Positions 1-7,876 of a DNA stretch of 64,000 nt are shown here, piece by piece. The stretch is from Uliginosibacterium flavum (GTDB taxonomy: Bacteria; Pseudomonadota; Gammaproteobacteria; Burkholderiales; Rhodocyclaceae): the NCBI RefSeq assembly GCF_040566545.1, contig NZ_JBEWZI010000020.1, positions 7,176 through 71,175 on the forward strand, read 5' to 3'. The notes under the pieces were generated by a model that did no database searches, was not told the DNA's origin, and was given only the letters and a program-made list of their open reading frames with translations. Position 1 is the stretch's first letter, and the number at the start of each line of letters is the position of its first letter. Made by a program: the position numbers and the translations under genes.

Positions 1-2
1 CG

Positions 3-1928
3 CTGGTGTTGACCTTCGATGATGGCCCGCACCCCAAATTCACCGAAGAGATCGAGGCGATCCTGCAGCAATACGGCGCGCCGGCCGTGTTCTTCCAGGT
101 TGGTCGCAATCTCGGTGCGGTGGGCGAGGGCGGCGCCGCGAAGCTGGGCGCCAATGCACGCGTGGCACGCAAGCTGATGGCCGATGGTTTCGTACTGGGC
201 AATCACAGTTACAGCCATGCGCAATTGTCGAAAGAGACCGGCGACAAGCTCAAGGCCGAGATCGTCAATACCGATACCTTGCTGCGCGCGGTCGACGGCC
301 AGCGCGCGCCCTTGTTCCGTTTTCCTTACGGAGCCGGCAGCCCGGAGGCGCGTCAATGGCTGGATGCGGCCAGCTTGCGCTCGGTAATGTGGAATATCGA
401 CTCGCTGGATTGGGCCGATCCAGTGCCGCGCTCGATTGCCGACCGGGTGTTGCGCAGCGTGGATGCCGAAGGACGCGGCATCATCCTGTTTCATGACATT
501 CACGAACGCACGATCAAGGCACTGCCGCTGGTGCTGGATCAACTGGTGGCGGAGGGTTACCAGTTTGCCGGTTGGGATGGCCATGAATTCACCCTTAGCA
601 AAGGCAGGAACAGCGAAGCCGCCAAGGCTACGGTGACGACGGGTTACAACCAGTCCTGGGCAATCGTCATCGGTATCGACGAATACGCCAAATGGCCGCG
701 CCTGCAGTACGCCGTGCGCGATGCGCAGGCCATGCGCGACACGCTGAGCCAGAAATACGGCTTCGCCCCGGATCATATCCAACTGATCACCAATGCCGAG
801 GCCACGCGCACAGGGATTCTCGCGGCTTTCCACGACAAGCTCGGCCACGCCGGTATGCAGAAGAACGACCGCGTCTTCGTGTTTTACGCCGGCCACGGCG
901 CGACGCAGAAACTCAGCTCCGGCCGTGATCTGGGCTACATCGTGCCGGTTGATGCCGATCCGGCCAAGCTCGCCAGCGATGGCATCGCCATGACCGAGCT
1001 GCAGAACATCGCCGAGAGTCTGCCGGCCAAGCACGTTTTCTTCGTGATGGATTCCTGTTACAGCGGCCTCGGCCTCACGCGCGGCGCCGGCAACGCCTTT
1101 CTGCGCGACAACGCCAAGCGCATCGGGCGGCAGATGCTCACCGCTGGCGGGGCCGATCAGATGGTCGCCGACGGCGGGCCGAACGGCCATTCCGTGTTCA
1201 CCTGGACGCTACTGCAGGCGCTGGCCGGCAAGGGCGATCTGAACAATGACGGCTACATCACCGCAACCGAACTGGCGGCCTATCTGGCGCCTGCCGTTGC
1301 CAGCGTGTCGCAGCAGACGCCGGCCTTTGGAAGCTTGCCCGGCTCGCAGGGCGGCGAATTCGTGTTCGAACTGCGCGCCGAGGGCGAATTCCTCAACGCC
1401 GACACCGCCCAACTGTCGGGCGAGGCGATTGCGCTCAACACCAAACTGGATGCGGCGCGCCCGCCTGTCTCCGCTGCGGCGCCGGTGTCTGCCGCCTCGG
1501 CCGTGGTGGTGCCTGATCTGCAGGGGCGCGAGCGCAAGATCACCAGCCTGCCGGTGGTGGGCAGTTCGATCCGCCAACAGGCCCAGCGCGCCAATGATCG
1601 CGGGCTGCAGCTGTATCGCGAGAAGCAATACGCCGAAGCCGAAGCCGCCTTCACCGAAGCCCTCAAGCTGCGCCCGGATTTCGCCCTGGCTGCGAACAAC
1701 CTGGGTTACATTTTCTTCAAGCAGGACAAGCATCGCGAAGCCGCGCGCTGGTTCGAGAAAACCATAGAACTGGACGCCTCACGCGTGGTGGCCTACCTGA
1801 ATCTGGGCGAAGCCTGGGCCAAGGCCGGCGATTCGGACAAGGCTGCCAAGGCACTGCGCACCTATCTCGAACTCGCCCCGAATGGCGCGGGCGCTGAGCA
1901 TGCGCGCGAGTTGCTGGGGAAGTCCTGA
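3..1928 (+). CDS. Polysaccharide deacetylase-caspase-TPR fusion protein (5' end outside window)
   Basis: Reading frame is open at the left edge, so the N-terminus is missing. Numbering from the GTG at 6: a NodB-type deacetylase domain (about 1-205) shows TFDDGPH with D5/D6, the metal-binding NHSYSH (H67, H71), RFPYG and ILFHDIH. A caspase-like (peptidase C14) domain follows (about 215-440) with VFYAGHGA (H297) and MDSCYSG (C351) as the His/Cys dyad. Its end holds an EF-hand-like loop starting at D411 (DLNNDGYITATE). A Pro/Ala linker leads to about three TPR units (530-640). Expected roles are N- or O-deacetylation of a polysaccharide and Arg/Lys-type proteolysis. The combination in one chain is unusual; the substrate is unknown. 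The glycosyltransferase gene starts 10 bases downstream, suggesting a polysaccharide-related operon. Confidence 0.85.
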   Translation: MVLTFDDGPHPKFTEEIEAILQQYGAPAVFFQVGRNLGAVGEGGAAKLGANARVARKLMADGFVLGNHSYSHAQLSKETGDKLKAEIVNTDTLLRAVDGQRAPLFRFPYGAGSPEARQWLDAASLRSVMWNIDSLDWADPVPRSIADRVLRSVDAEGRGIILFHDIHERTIKALPLVLDQLVAEGYQFAGWDGHEFTLSKGRNSEAAKATVTTGYNQSWAIVIGIDEYAKWPRLQYAVRDAQAMRDTLSQKYGFAPDHIQLITNAEATRTGILAAFHDKLGHAGMQKNDRVFVFYAGHGATQKLSSGRDLGYIVPVDADPAKLASDGIAMTELQNIAESLPAKHVFFVMDSCYSGLGLTRGAGNAFLRDNAKRIGRQMLTAGGADQMVADGGPNGHSVFTWTLLQALAGKGDLNNDGYITATELAAYLAPAVASVSQQTPAFGSLPGSQGGEFVFELRAEGEFLNADTAQLSGEAIALNTKLDAARPPVSAAAPVSAASAVVVPDLQGRERKITSLPVVGSSIRQQAQRANDRGLQLYREKQYAEAEAAFTEALKLRPDFALAANNLGYIFFKQDKHREAARWFEKTIELDASRVVAYLNLGEAWAKAGDSDKAAKALRTYLELAPNGAGAEHARELLGKS

Positions 1929-1938
1929 GCAATTCTGC

Positions 1939-3213
1939 ATGCCTCTTTCAATAAACCGAAGTCTGCGTCTGCTGTTGATCCTGCCGGAATATCCGCCGAG
2001 CTTTGGCGGCATGCAGACGCACGCGGTTAATTTGTCGCGCCATCTGGCGGCGCAGGGGCATCAGCTCAAAGTCCTGACCTGTCGCGCCGACGATCCAGAT
2101 CTGCATGAGGAGTGCCTTCGACACGACGCGACGCAGTCGTTTCCGGTGCGGCGGGTGCTCAGCCGCGTGGCGCATTGGCACAGCGTGGCGCAGGCGGTTG
2201 CGGTGGGGCGGCGCTTTGCGCCGGATCTGATCTACGCATCGAATGTGTATTTCGGCGAAGTCGGCCGCGTGCTGGGCGTGCCAACCGTGTGCCGCAGCGT
2301 TGGCAATGATGTGATGCGCCCGTGGATCGCCTATCCATTTCGTTTTGGTAGCAGTTTGCTCGGCTCGCGCTGGGTGGGCACACGTCTGTATCGGCTGTTC
2401 AGGCAGTTCAATGCACCCGAATGGATTGAGCGCATCCTGCGCGATCAGCGCCGGCTGGTGATGACGCAAGCGGCACGCGCCTCCGCTTGTGTGCTGGCCA
2501 ATAGCGCCTTCACGGCGGCGCTGCTGGCCGATCTGGGCTTGCCGCCAGACAGCGTGCGCGTGCTCACCGGCGGCGTTGATAGCCGCCATTTTCAGCCCGC
2601 CGAGACGACGCGGCCGGCGCTTACAGGCCGCGGTCCGCGTCTGTTGACGGCGTGTCGGCTGGTGCCCAAGAAAGGCCTGGATTTCCTGATCAGTCTGATG
2701 CCGCAAATCCGCCAGCGGCACGCTGATGCGATGCTCGATATCGTTGGTGACGGGCGCGAGCGGCGACGCTGCGAGGCGCAGGTGGCGCGTCTGGGTCTGC
2801 GGGATTGCGTGCGCTTTCTCGGTCGTTTGCCCCAGGAAAGTCTGCCCGTGTATTACTGGCAGGCCGACGTTTTTGTGCTTGCCAGCCGCGTCACGCGCAA
2901 CCGTATCTCCGGCCAGCGCGATGCGGAAACCATGGGCCGCGTGCTCTGCGAAGCGAATGCGGCCGGTGTGCCGGTGCTGGCCAGCGCGAGCGGTGGCATT
3001 CCCAGCGTGATTGAGCATGAACGCAACGGCTTGCTGTTCGCTGAAGGCGATCCAGCCGATTGCCTGCGCCAGCTTTTCCGCCTGCTCGATGATCGCGCCC
3101 TGAGCGCAAGCCTGCGTGCAGCCGGCCTGCAGCGCGCCCGTGATGAATTCGATTGGCAATGGATTGTCCGTGCCCACGAACAGGCATTTGCGGCACATGT
3201 GCCAGCGATCTGA
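1939..3213 (+). CDS. GT4-family glycosyltransferase
   Basis: A 424-residue GT-B fold glycosyltransferase. The N-terminal half begins with LLILPEYPPSFGGMQTHAVN, the usual acceptor-domain opening of GT4 enzymes. The C-terminal half has LVPKKGLDFLI, the IVGDG strand and the E-x7-E donor-binding motif at E330/E338, followed by GVPVLASASGGIPSVIEH. It probably transfers a nucleotide-activated sugar in polysaccharide or lipopolysaccharide assembly in the cytoplasm. I chose the ATG at 1939 because it is the first after the stop of the preceding gene; the ribosome site is weak and an upstream in-frame ATG exists at 1900. Specificity cannot be told from sequence. Confidence 0.85.
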   Translation: MPLSINRSLRLLLILPEYPPSFGGMQTHAVNLSRHLAAQGHQLKVLTCRADDPDLHEECLRHDATQSFPVRRVLSRVAHWHSVAQAVAVGRRFAPDLIYASNVYFGEVGRVLGVPTVCRSVGNDVMRPWIAYPFRFGSSLLGSRWVGTRLYRLFRQFNAPEWIERILRDQRRLVMTQAARASACVLANSAFTAALLADLGLPPDSVRVLTGGVDSRHFQPAETTRPALTGRGPRLLTACRLVPKKGLDFLISLMPQIRQRHADAMLDIVGDGRERRRCEAQVARLGLRDCVRFLGRLPQESLPVYYWQADVFVLASRVTRNRISGQRDAETMGRVLCEANAAGVPVLASASGGIPSVIEHERNGLLFAEGDPADCLRQLFRLLDDRALSASLRAAGLQRARDEFDWQWIVRAHEQAFAAHVPAI

Positions 3214-3378
3214 TGCGGAAGCGATGGATTTAGGGGAAAAGGCGTTGCAGCATGGAAACGCACGCGTCCGGGGCGCATAATGGCGAGTTGCTGGTTTGAC
3301 GTAACTGGATTTTTTGTGCGGTGCTGCAGGTGAAATAGCATCAGTATTCAAACCCTGGACGGATTTAGATAAAAGCGC

Positions 3379-3657
3379 ATGAAGGATTATTACGCCGTAC
3401 TCGGCATCGAGGTTGATGCGTCGATTGCCGAAATCAAAACCGCCTACCGCAAAAAGGCCTCGCAATTCCATCCGGACAAAAATACCTCGCCTGAGGCGCC
3501 TGCGCGTTTCCGGGAGGTCAAGGATGCTTACGATTTGCTGGCAGACCCGGCAAAGCGGCAGGCTTACGACGAGAATCGTCGCCGCAGTCTGCTGGAAAGT
3601 CCCATTGAAACCGCCCAGGATATCTGGCGGTCTTATATCAACAAGGTATTGCAATGA
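3379..3657 (+). CDS. Small stand-alone J-domain protein
   Basis: A 92-residue protein that is little more than a J domain: YYAVLGIEVDAS, the helix II basic patch YRKKASQF, the HPD motif (HPDKN) and the helix IV end KRQAYDENR. HPD is the residue triad that stimulates DnaK ATPase. The 20 or so C-terminal residues (ETAQDIWRSYINKVLQ) have no recognised domain and may bind a client. It lacks the zinc-finger and substrate-binding domains of DnaJ. It heads a run of three unknown genes and overlaps the next by ATGA, so translation is probably coupled and the client may be one of those proteins. Confidence 0.85.
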   Translation: MKDYYAVLGIEVDASIAEIKTAYRKKASQFHPDKNTSPEAPARFREVKDAYDLLADPAKRQAYDENRRRSLLESPIETAQDIWRSYINKVLQ

Positions 3658-4211
3658 AGCTGTCTTATTATTTCGAAGACTTGAGTCGCGCCTACAAGGC
3701 CGAGATCGAGGATCTGCAGTCTGATTCAGAAGGCAAGAATGTATTGCGTGCGCGCCTCATGGAAAAGCGCAAACAGTTTCCCGCTTTGATGTCGATGATT
3801 GAATTCGCGCCCGAAATGGTGGTGCCGGCATTTCATGGCGGCGTGCGTTTTATCGACCCGCATGCGATGACGCACTTGTCGTCGCTGGAGCCGGACGAGT
3901 TTCCGTCCTGGGATGCGATTGAAGATGCCGTGCGTTTTGAGCCCTGGGGCGATGAACTGGCCTTGATCGCCTTGGGCGAACCCGATGGCGAACGCTTCAT
4001 GAGTACCGTTGTCTGTCTTGAATACTTGCTTGAAAAGTGTTCGGACAAGCACGGCAGCCGTCCTGTCGCGGCCAGCGATGATGACGAGGCCGAGAAGGAT
4101 GATGAGGAGCAGGACAAAGATGGCAACGAAGACTCTGAAGACGACGAACGCGGTCTGGATGAAGCGGGCGCCGACTGGATGAGCGAGCAGGGTTTTGATC
4201 GCAACGAATAG
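3654..4211 (+). CDS. Hypothetical protein with acidic C-terminal tail
   Basis: A 185-residue protein of no family I recognise. Residues 1-135 look globular (helical start MKLSYYFEDLSRAYKAEIED, then EFPSWDAIEDAVRFEPWGDE). Residues 138-170 are almost entirely Asp/Glu with a few Lys, a disordered acidic tail. No signal peptide or membrane segment. The start overlaps the J-domain gene stop by ATGA, which supports co-translation. The acidic tail could be a chaperone-like or nucleic-acid-mimic feature, but that is speculation. Confidence 0.75.
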   Translation: MKLSYYFEDLSRAYKAEIEDLQSDSEGKNVLRARLMEKRKQFPALMSMIEFAPEMVVPAFHGGVRFIDPHAMTHLSSLEPDEFPSWDAIEDAVRFEPWGDELALIALGEPDGERFMSTVVCLEYLLEKCSDKHGSRPVAASDDDEAEKDDEEQDKDGNEDSEDDERGLDEAGADWMSEQGFDRNE

Positions 4212-4286
4212 CGCTCGGCCGTTTCGCCAGAACACGGTTTCTAGCACGGATTACCCCACCCCATTTTCATCAGGTTTCGAAAAATC

Positions 4287-4994
4287 ATGGCAAATGCATT
4301 GGTAGTGAAAGCGGCCAGCCTCATCGGTGCTGGCGATATTGCGGGTGCGGAATTCGCACTGGTGTCCCTGGCGAATACCGAGGGCGATCAGGCGCTGGTG
4401 GAGGTGCTTGAGGAGTTGCGGCCCAAGGATTTGCTGGCGGTTATTCGCGAGTTTGATTCCTCCAAAGAGTCGGTCGTCAATCTGCTGATCACGCCGGAAC
4501 AATTCGCGCGCGCGGTGGTTGTTGAAAAACTGTATGCCGACAAAACGCATCAGCACCTGCGTGGCATGATCAATGCCGTGATCTTCCGCGATGAAGATCA
4601 GACGGCGGATTTCATCGAGGCGATTGGCAATCTCGACGGTGGCTGCGAGGCCCTGATTGATTACCTGTCGGATCGGGATGAAGAGGTTGCGCACTTTCAG
4701 TTGTATGACACCTTCAATGTGAATCTGAATACCAAGGATGATGCGGTTGATCGATCCGAGGTGTGTGATAACGACTGGAAGGAACTGACCTGGCTGCTCA
4801 AGCACGAGCATCCGGACATGTTCGAGCAGATCTGGCCGCCGCTGAAAAAGCAGGCCGAAATCCGCCAGCGTCTGGAGGCGGAACAGGAGCTGGCGCGCGC
4901 GGCGCTCGCCGAAGGCGTGGCTCCTGCGGAGAGCGCGGCGCCGGTCAGCAAGCCGAAGCCTCGGTCTCGGCCGGACGAAGAGTCCGCGCTTTGA
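4287..4994 (+). CDS. Hypothetical soluble alpha-helical protein
   Basis: A 235-residue cytoplasmic protein without a recognised domain. It has repeated helix-turn patterns (AASLIGAGDIAGAEFALVSLA, then EVLEELRPKDLLAVIREF) and a polar, Pro/Ala-rich tail from about 205. It contains LLITPEQFARAVVVEKLYAD and TADFIEAIGNL, which look like helical-repeat segments. It lies 75 bases after the acidic-tail gene on the same strand with a weak ribosome site, and is probably part of the same J-domain operon. Function unknown. Confidence 0.75.
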   Translation: MANALVVKAASLIGAGDIAGAEFALVSLANTEGDQALVEVLEELRPKDLLAVIREFDSSKESVVNLLITPEQFARAVVVEKLYADKTHQHLRGMINAVIFRDEDQTADFIEAIGNLDGGCEALIDYLSDRDEEVAHFQLYDTFNVNLNTKDDAVDRSEVCDNDWKELTWLLKHEHPDMFEQIWPPLKKQAEIRQRLEAEQELARAALAEGVAPAESAAPVSKPKPRSRPDEESAL

Positions 4995-5050
4995 TCGGCT
5001 TTCTGGTTTGGGCTTGACGCCGCCCGCTCATGACTTTTGCTTCAAAAGTC

Positions 5051-5121
5051 CGTCATTCCCGCGAAGGGGTAGCCCAGTGTCGCGTTTAAGCCGCTGGATT
5101 CCCGCCTTCGCGGGAATGACG
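5051..5121. repeat. Palindromic extragenic repeat
   Basis: The arms cgtcattcccgcgaagg (5051) and ccttcgcgggaatgacg (ending 5121) are perfect inverted complements around a loop of about 37 bases. It sits between two co-directional genes of the J-domain operon. This wording is common as a dispersed extragenic palindrome in many Proteobacteria; in RNA it would form a strong stem that may stabilise or separate the transcript halves. Confidence 0.8.
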
Positions 5122-5202
5122 GGATCGGGTATGAGCGTAGGTACTCGGAAGATTGTTGCTGATTAGAATTTTCGTCCCCTTTGTTTTTTGAATGTCGTGC
5201 CC

Positions 5203-6432
5203 ATGACTGATTCTCGCCAGAATATCGCCCTCATCGACAAGCGTCCTTTCTTCGAAAAGGCGTTGAGTTACGGGGTCAAGAAAGCACTGATTTCGCCCGA
5301 GGTCTGGCAGGCCATCATTGCGGACGGGGCCAAGGGCAGCGTGCAGGTTGCGGAATATTTTGGCGGCAGCCATCTGCACGCGGATCTGGACAATGCGCGC
5401 AAGCGCATCGTGCATCTGGTCAGCCTTTATCTGGAAAATGCCTGTGGCGACGATCTGAGCAAGGCGGCCGAATCCTTGCGCGACAACAGTTTCCTGTCGC
5501 ACTCCCGTGGCGGCAATGAAATGCTCAAGAAGCTGCATGAAATGCCTGAGGAGCCTTTTTTTGGCGGCATCTCCGGGCAGGCGCTGAAAGACTTTCAGGA
5601 CGAACGCACCCTCAAGAAACCGCTGTCGCTGAGCGCTTATCGCAAGGAATTGCAGCGCCGGCAGGACAACATCAGCGCCATGGCCGCCGCGCGCTGGTTT
5701 GCGCAGGACATGGGTTTGCCGATGGCTGAGCTTGATCTGGCCTCTGCCGATAGCGTCATCCGCACTGCGATTCTGGCGCGCCTGGCGCAGCAGGAGGAAT
5801 GCCTGACGCGCCAGCTGTTTGCGCAAATCGTCGACGCGCTGCGAGAGGCGTCGCCCGCCGGTGGCAAGCTGGCGTTTCCCGCCAAGCTCTTCGAGGATGT
5901 ACCGGCCGAGCATCGCGTCATCGCCAATCGCGTCAAACGCGAAATTGAAAAGCATGATGCGCCCTTGATCCTGGACGCGAAGCTGGCGCTGGATGCTGCG
6001 CTGAATGCGCTGGAATCCAGTTACTTCCTGCTTGAAGGCGGGCTGGAAGATGTCGATCAGCTCGATGGCTTCATCTCCAAAGAATGGCGTCAGCTCACCA
6101 AAGGCAAGGAAGATCTGGATTCGCGCCAGACCCTGTTCATCTGTCTGGCCGCGGGCGTCAAACCCAAGACTTCACTGAGCGAGCGTGAAGCACGCGCGCT
6201 GATCAAAAAGGTCCAGGCCGACGGTTTCGATGAGCGCGTGGTGCCCACGCTGATCACGGCTTCTGCGCCCTTTGAAATCAAGGAAAGTCTCTTGTCGATG
6301 TGGGAGGAGGAACTCTTTCCGGAGGCGCAAAAATATCTGCTGGACGCGTCCGAGCGGGGCGGCCGCGATGCGCTGCGATTCCTGATGGAAAACTGCAACA
6401 TCACCAAAAGCCCGGCCGCGAAGAAAAAGTAA
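5203..6432 (+). CDS. Hypothetical 409-residue helical protein
   Basis: A soluble, apparently all-helical protein that I cannot assign to a family. The N-terminal third contains FFEKALSYGVKKALISPEVW and ends with ADSLRDNSF-like helices; the middle has KELQRRQDNISAMAAARWFA; the C-terminal third has LIKKVQADGFDERVVPTLIT and a Lys-rich end. There is no signal peptide or obvious catalytic motif. The ATG at 5203 is preferred over the in-frame TTG at 5188. It follows the J-domain gene cluster on the same strand, after a palindromic repeat, and its role is presumably linked to that cluster. Confidence 0.75.
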   Translation: MTDSRQNIALIDKRPFFEKALSYGVKKALISPEVWQAIIADGAKGSVQVAEYFGGSHLHADLDNARKRIVHLVSLYLENACGDDLSKAAESLRDNSFLSHSRGGNEMLKKLHEMPEEPFFGGISGQALKDFQDERTLKKPLSLSAYRKELQRRQDNISAMAAARWFAQDMGLPMAELDLASADSVIRTAILARLAQQEECLTRQLFAQIVDALREASPAGGKLAFPAKLFEDVPAEHRVIANRVKREIEKHDAPLILDAKLALDAALNALESSYFLLEGGLEDVDQLDGFISKEWRQLTKGKEDLDSRQTLFICLAAGVKPKTSLSEREARALIKKVQADGFDERVVPTLITASAPFEIKESLLSMWEEELFPEAQKYLLDASERGGRDALRFLMENCNITKSPAAKKK

Positions 6433-6610
6433 GCTGCCCGCCAGGGTGGTGATCCGGGGGAACCCGGCTTGATTGCTCCCACGCGCTGCGTGGAAGCGAT
6501 CCAAACTATTTCAAGACCTGCCTGAAGATCCGCTTCCCGCCTGGGTGTGCGAGCATGCTGCTCTGAGACTCAAGCGGGGGGCGGTTCTTCAGGCCAGAGA
6601 AAATCGCGCT

Positions 6611-7261
6611 TTAGTGGCGTTTGTCGCGCTCGTTGTCGCGTCGGTCATCGCGGCGGTCGCTGCGATCATCCTTGCGCTCATCACGCCTGTCGTCACGGCG
6701 ATCATCGCGGCGGTCGTGGCGATCATCGCGCCGCGCCTCTTCACGTTGGCGCTGTGCATCACGCCGCTGTTCCTGTCGCCGGGCTTCGTCACGGCGACGC
6801 TCTTCGCGTCGATCTGCTTCACGACGCTGTTGTTCGCGCTGCCACTGGTCCTTGCGGCGCTCATCATCACGGCGCCATTCACTCCAGCGATTATGTTCCT
6901 GGCGTTGCGCCGCACGCCAGTCGCCGTCGTGGCGATCCCAGCGGCCGGGGGCGAAGTGCCAGTCATTGCCGCGCGGCTCCCAGCGTTCCGGAATCCAGAC
7001 ATAGCCGGGGCGTTCTCGTACCCAGACGCCGCCGACCCAGACGTGTGCGCGGCCGTTCCAGCGCCAGTAGCCCGGGTGCCAGACGCGACCATGGCGGGGT
7101 GCCGGAAATACCTCGTAACGCGGCGGTGGCGGAGCCGGGAACAAGTCGATGCTGACGCCGGGCAGGCGGATGTCGATGTTGACTTCGGCCTGGCTGGGCA
7201 TGGCGCCGAGTATGCTGGCGCCGACGAGCAGCAGGCTCATCAGTAGTCGGGTGGTTTTCAC
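6611..7261 (-). CDS. Secreted YxWxxW-repeat protein with Arg/Asp-rich tail
   Basis: A 216-residue exported protein. The signal peptide begins MKTTRLLMSLLLVGAS and ends at SQA. The middle (about 50-110) has repeated aromatic units such as HPGYWRWNG, WVGGVWV and PGYVWIPERW, as in YXWGXW-repeat outer-membrane or periplasmic proteins. From about 115 the chain is nearly all Arg, Asp, Glu and Gln, ending in DDRR-type tetrapeptides. The start is GTG at 7261 with AGGAGA about 8 bases upstream. A second gene with the same signal-peptide opening lies just upstream on the same strand. Function unknown. Confidence 0.75.
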   Translation of the reverse strand: MKTTRLLMSLLLVGASILGAMPSQAEVNIDIRLPGVSIDLFPAPPPPRYEVFPAPRHGRVWHPGYWRWNGRAHVWVGGVWVRERPGYVWIPERWEPRGNDWHFAPGRWDRHDGDWRAAQRQEHNRWSEWRRDDERRKDQWQREQQRREADRREERRRDEARRQEQRRDAQRQREEARRDDRHDRRDDRRDDRRDERKDDRSDRRDDRRDNERDKRH

Positions 7262-7356
7262 AGGTCAATCTCCTGATTGCAGATGAGGGTTCGGTGCGGG
7301 CCATCGGCTGGCCCGCCCGGTTTGCTTATTGGATCTGGCCGGGCGGACCTACTGGC

Positions 7357-7710
7357 TTAGCGCCTGTAGTAGTCGTGGCGGTCGTGACGGTCATAGCGCC
7401 GGTCATGGCGGTCATAGCGGCGGTCATAGCGGCGATCGTGACGGTCGTCGTAACGATCATAACGATAGTCACGGCGGTCATGGCGGCGCTCGTAGCGATA
7501 ATCGCGGTCATAGTCGTCATGCCAGACCGGCGCAGTTTGCACCCGGATTTCCGGGCCGCGGATATGCCCGGGCACCGGTACGGGAATCGGGATCGGCAGC
7601 AACAGGGGTGGGGCGAAACGTTCAAAAATGGTTTCGGCCTGACTGGCGATGGGGGCCATCAGGCTGGCGCCAGCGAGTAATGCAATCAATACAAAGCGGG
7701 TCGTTTTCAT
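7357..7710 (-). CDS. Secreted protein with His/Tyr/Asp/Arg repeat tail
   Basis: A 117-residue exported protein, a smaller relative of its downstream neighbour. The signal peptide (MKTTRFVLIALLAGASLMAP, cleaved after SQA) is nearly identical to that gene's. A Pro-rich stretch (PLLLPIPIPVPVPG) precedes a tail of about 50 residues built from Asp-Arg-(His/Tyr/Arg) units. I start at the ATG at 7710, with GGAG about 6 bases upstream, rather than at longer upstream options that lack a signal peptide. It is probably co-transcribed with the 6611-7261 gene; the 95-base gap holds GC-rich hairpins. The tail could bind metal or an anionic polymer. Confidence 0.75.
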   Translation of the reverse strand: MKTTRFVLIALLAGASLMAPIASQAETIFERFAPPLLLPIPIPVPVPGHIRGPEIRVQTAPVWHDDYDRDYRYERRHDRRDYRYDRYDDRHDRRYDRRYDRHDRRYDRHDRHDYYRR

Positions 7711-7876
7711 GGTGAATCTCCAAAAATACAAAATTGCATCCTCCGAGGCTAATAACGCGGCACACTGCGGATCGGGTAACAAGCCAGTTGTAAGGGTTTG
7801 TAAGAGGATAGTCGGGACAAGCTGCCGGGCCCGTGCCGGCTGTATTCCTGTAATCACCGTTCAGGAAGGGAAAACA

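Noticed and set aside
1948..3654. Long open frame on the minus strand (568 codons) across the glycosyltransferase and J-domain genes
   Set aside because: It is antisense to two clear genes, has no ribosome site or domain, and its composition is that of a high-GC shadow frame.
6473..7246. Plus-strand open frame of 257 codons opposite the Arg/Asp-repeat gene
   Set aside because: The minus-strand frame has a signal peptide, ribosome site and YxW motifs; the plus-strand frame is a hydrophobic shadow of the DDRR-type repeats.
7370..7505. Short direct repeats resembling a CRISPR array
   Set aside because: The unit is a 9-base codon pattern in frame with a secreted protein; there are no spacers of constant length and no cas genes.
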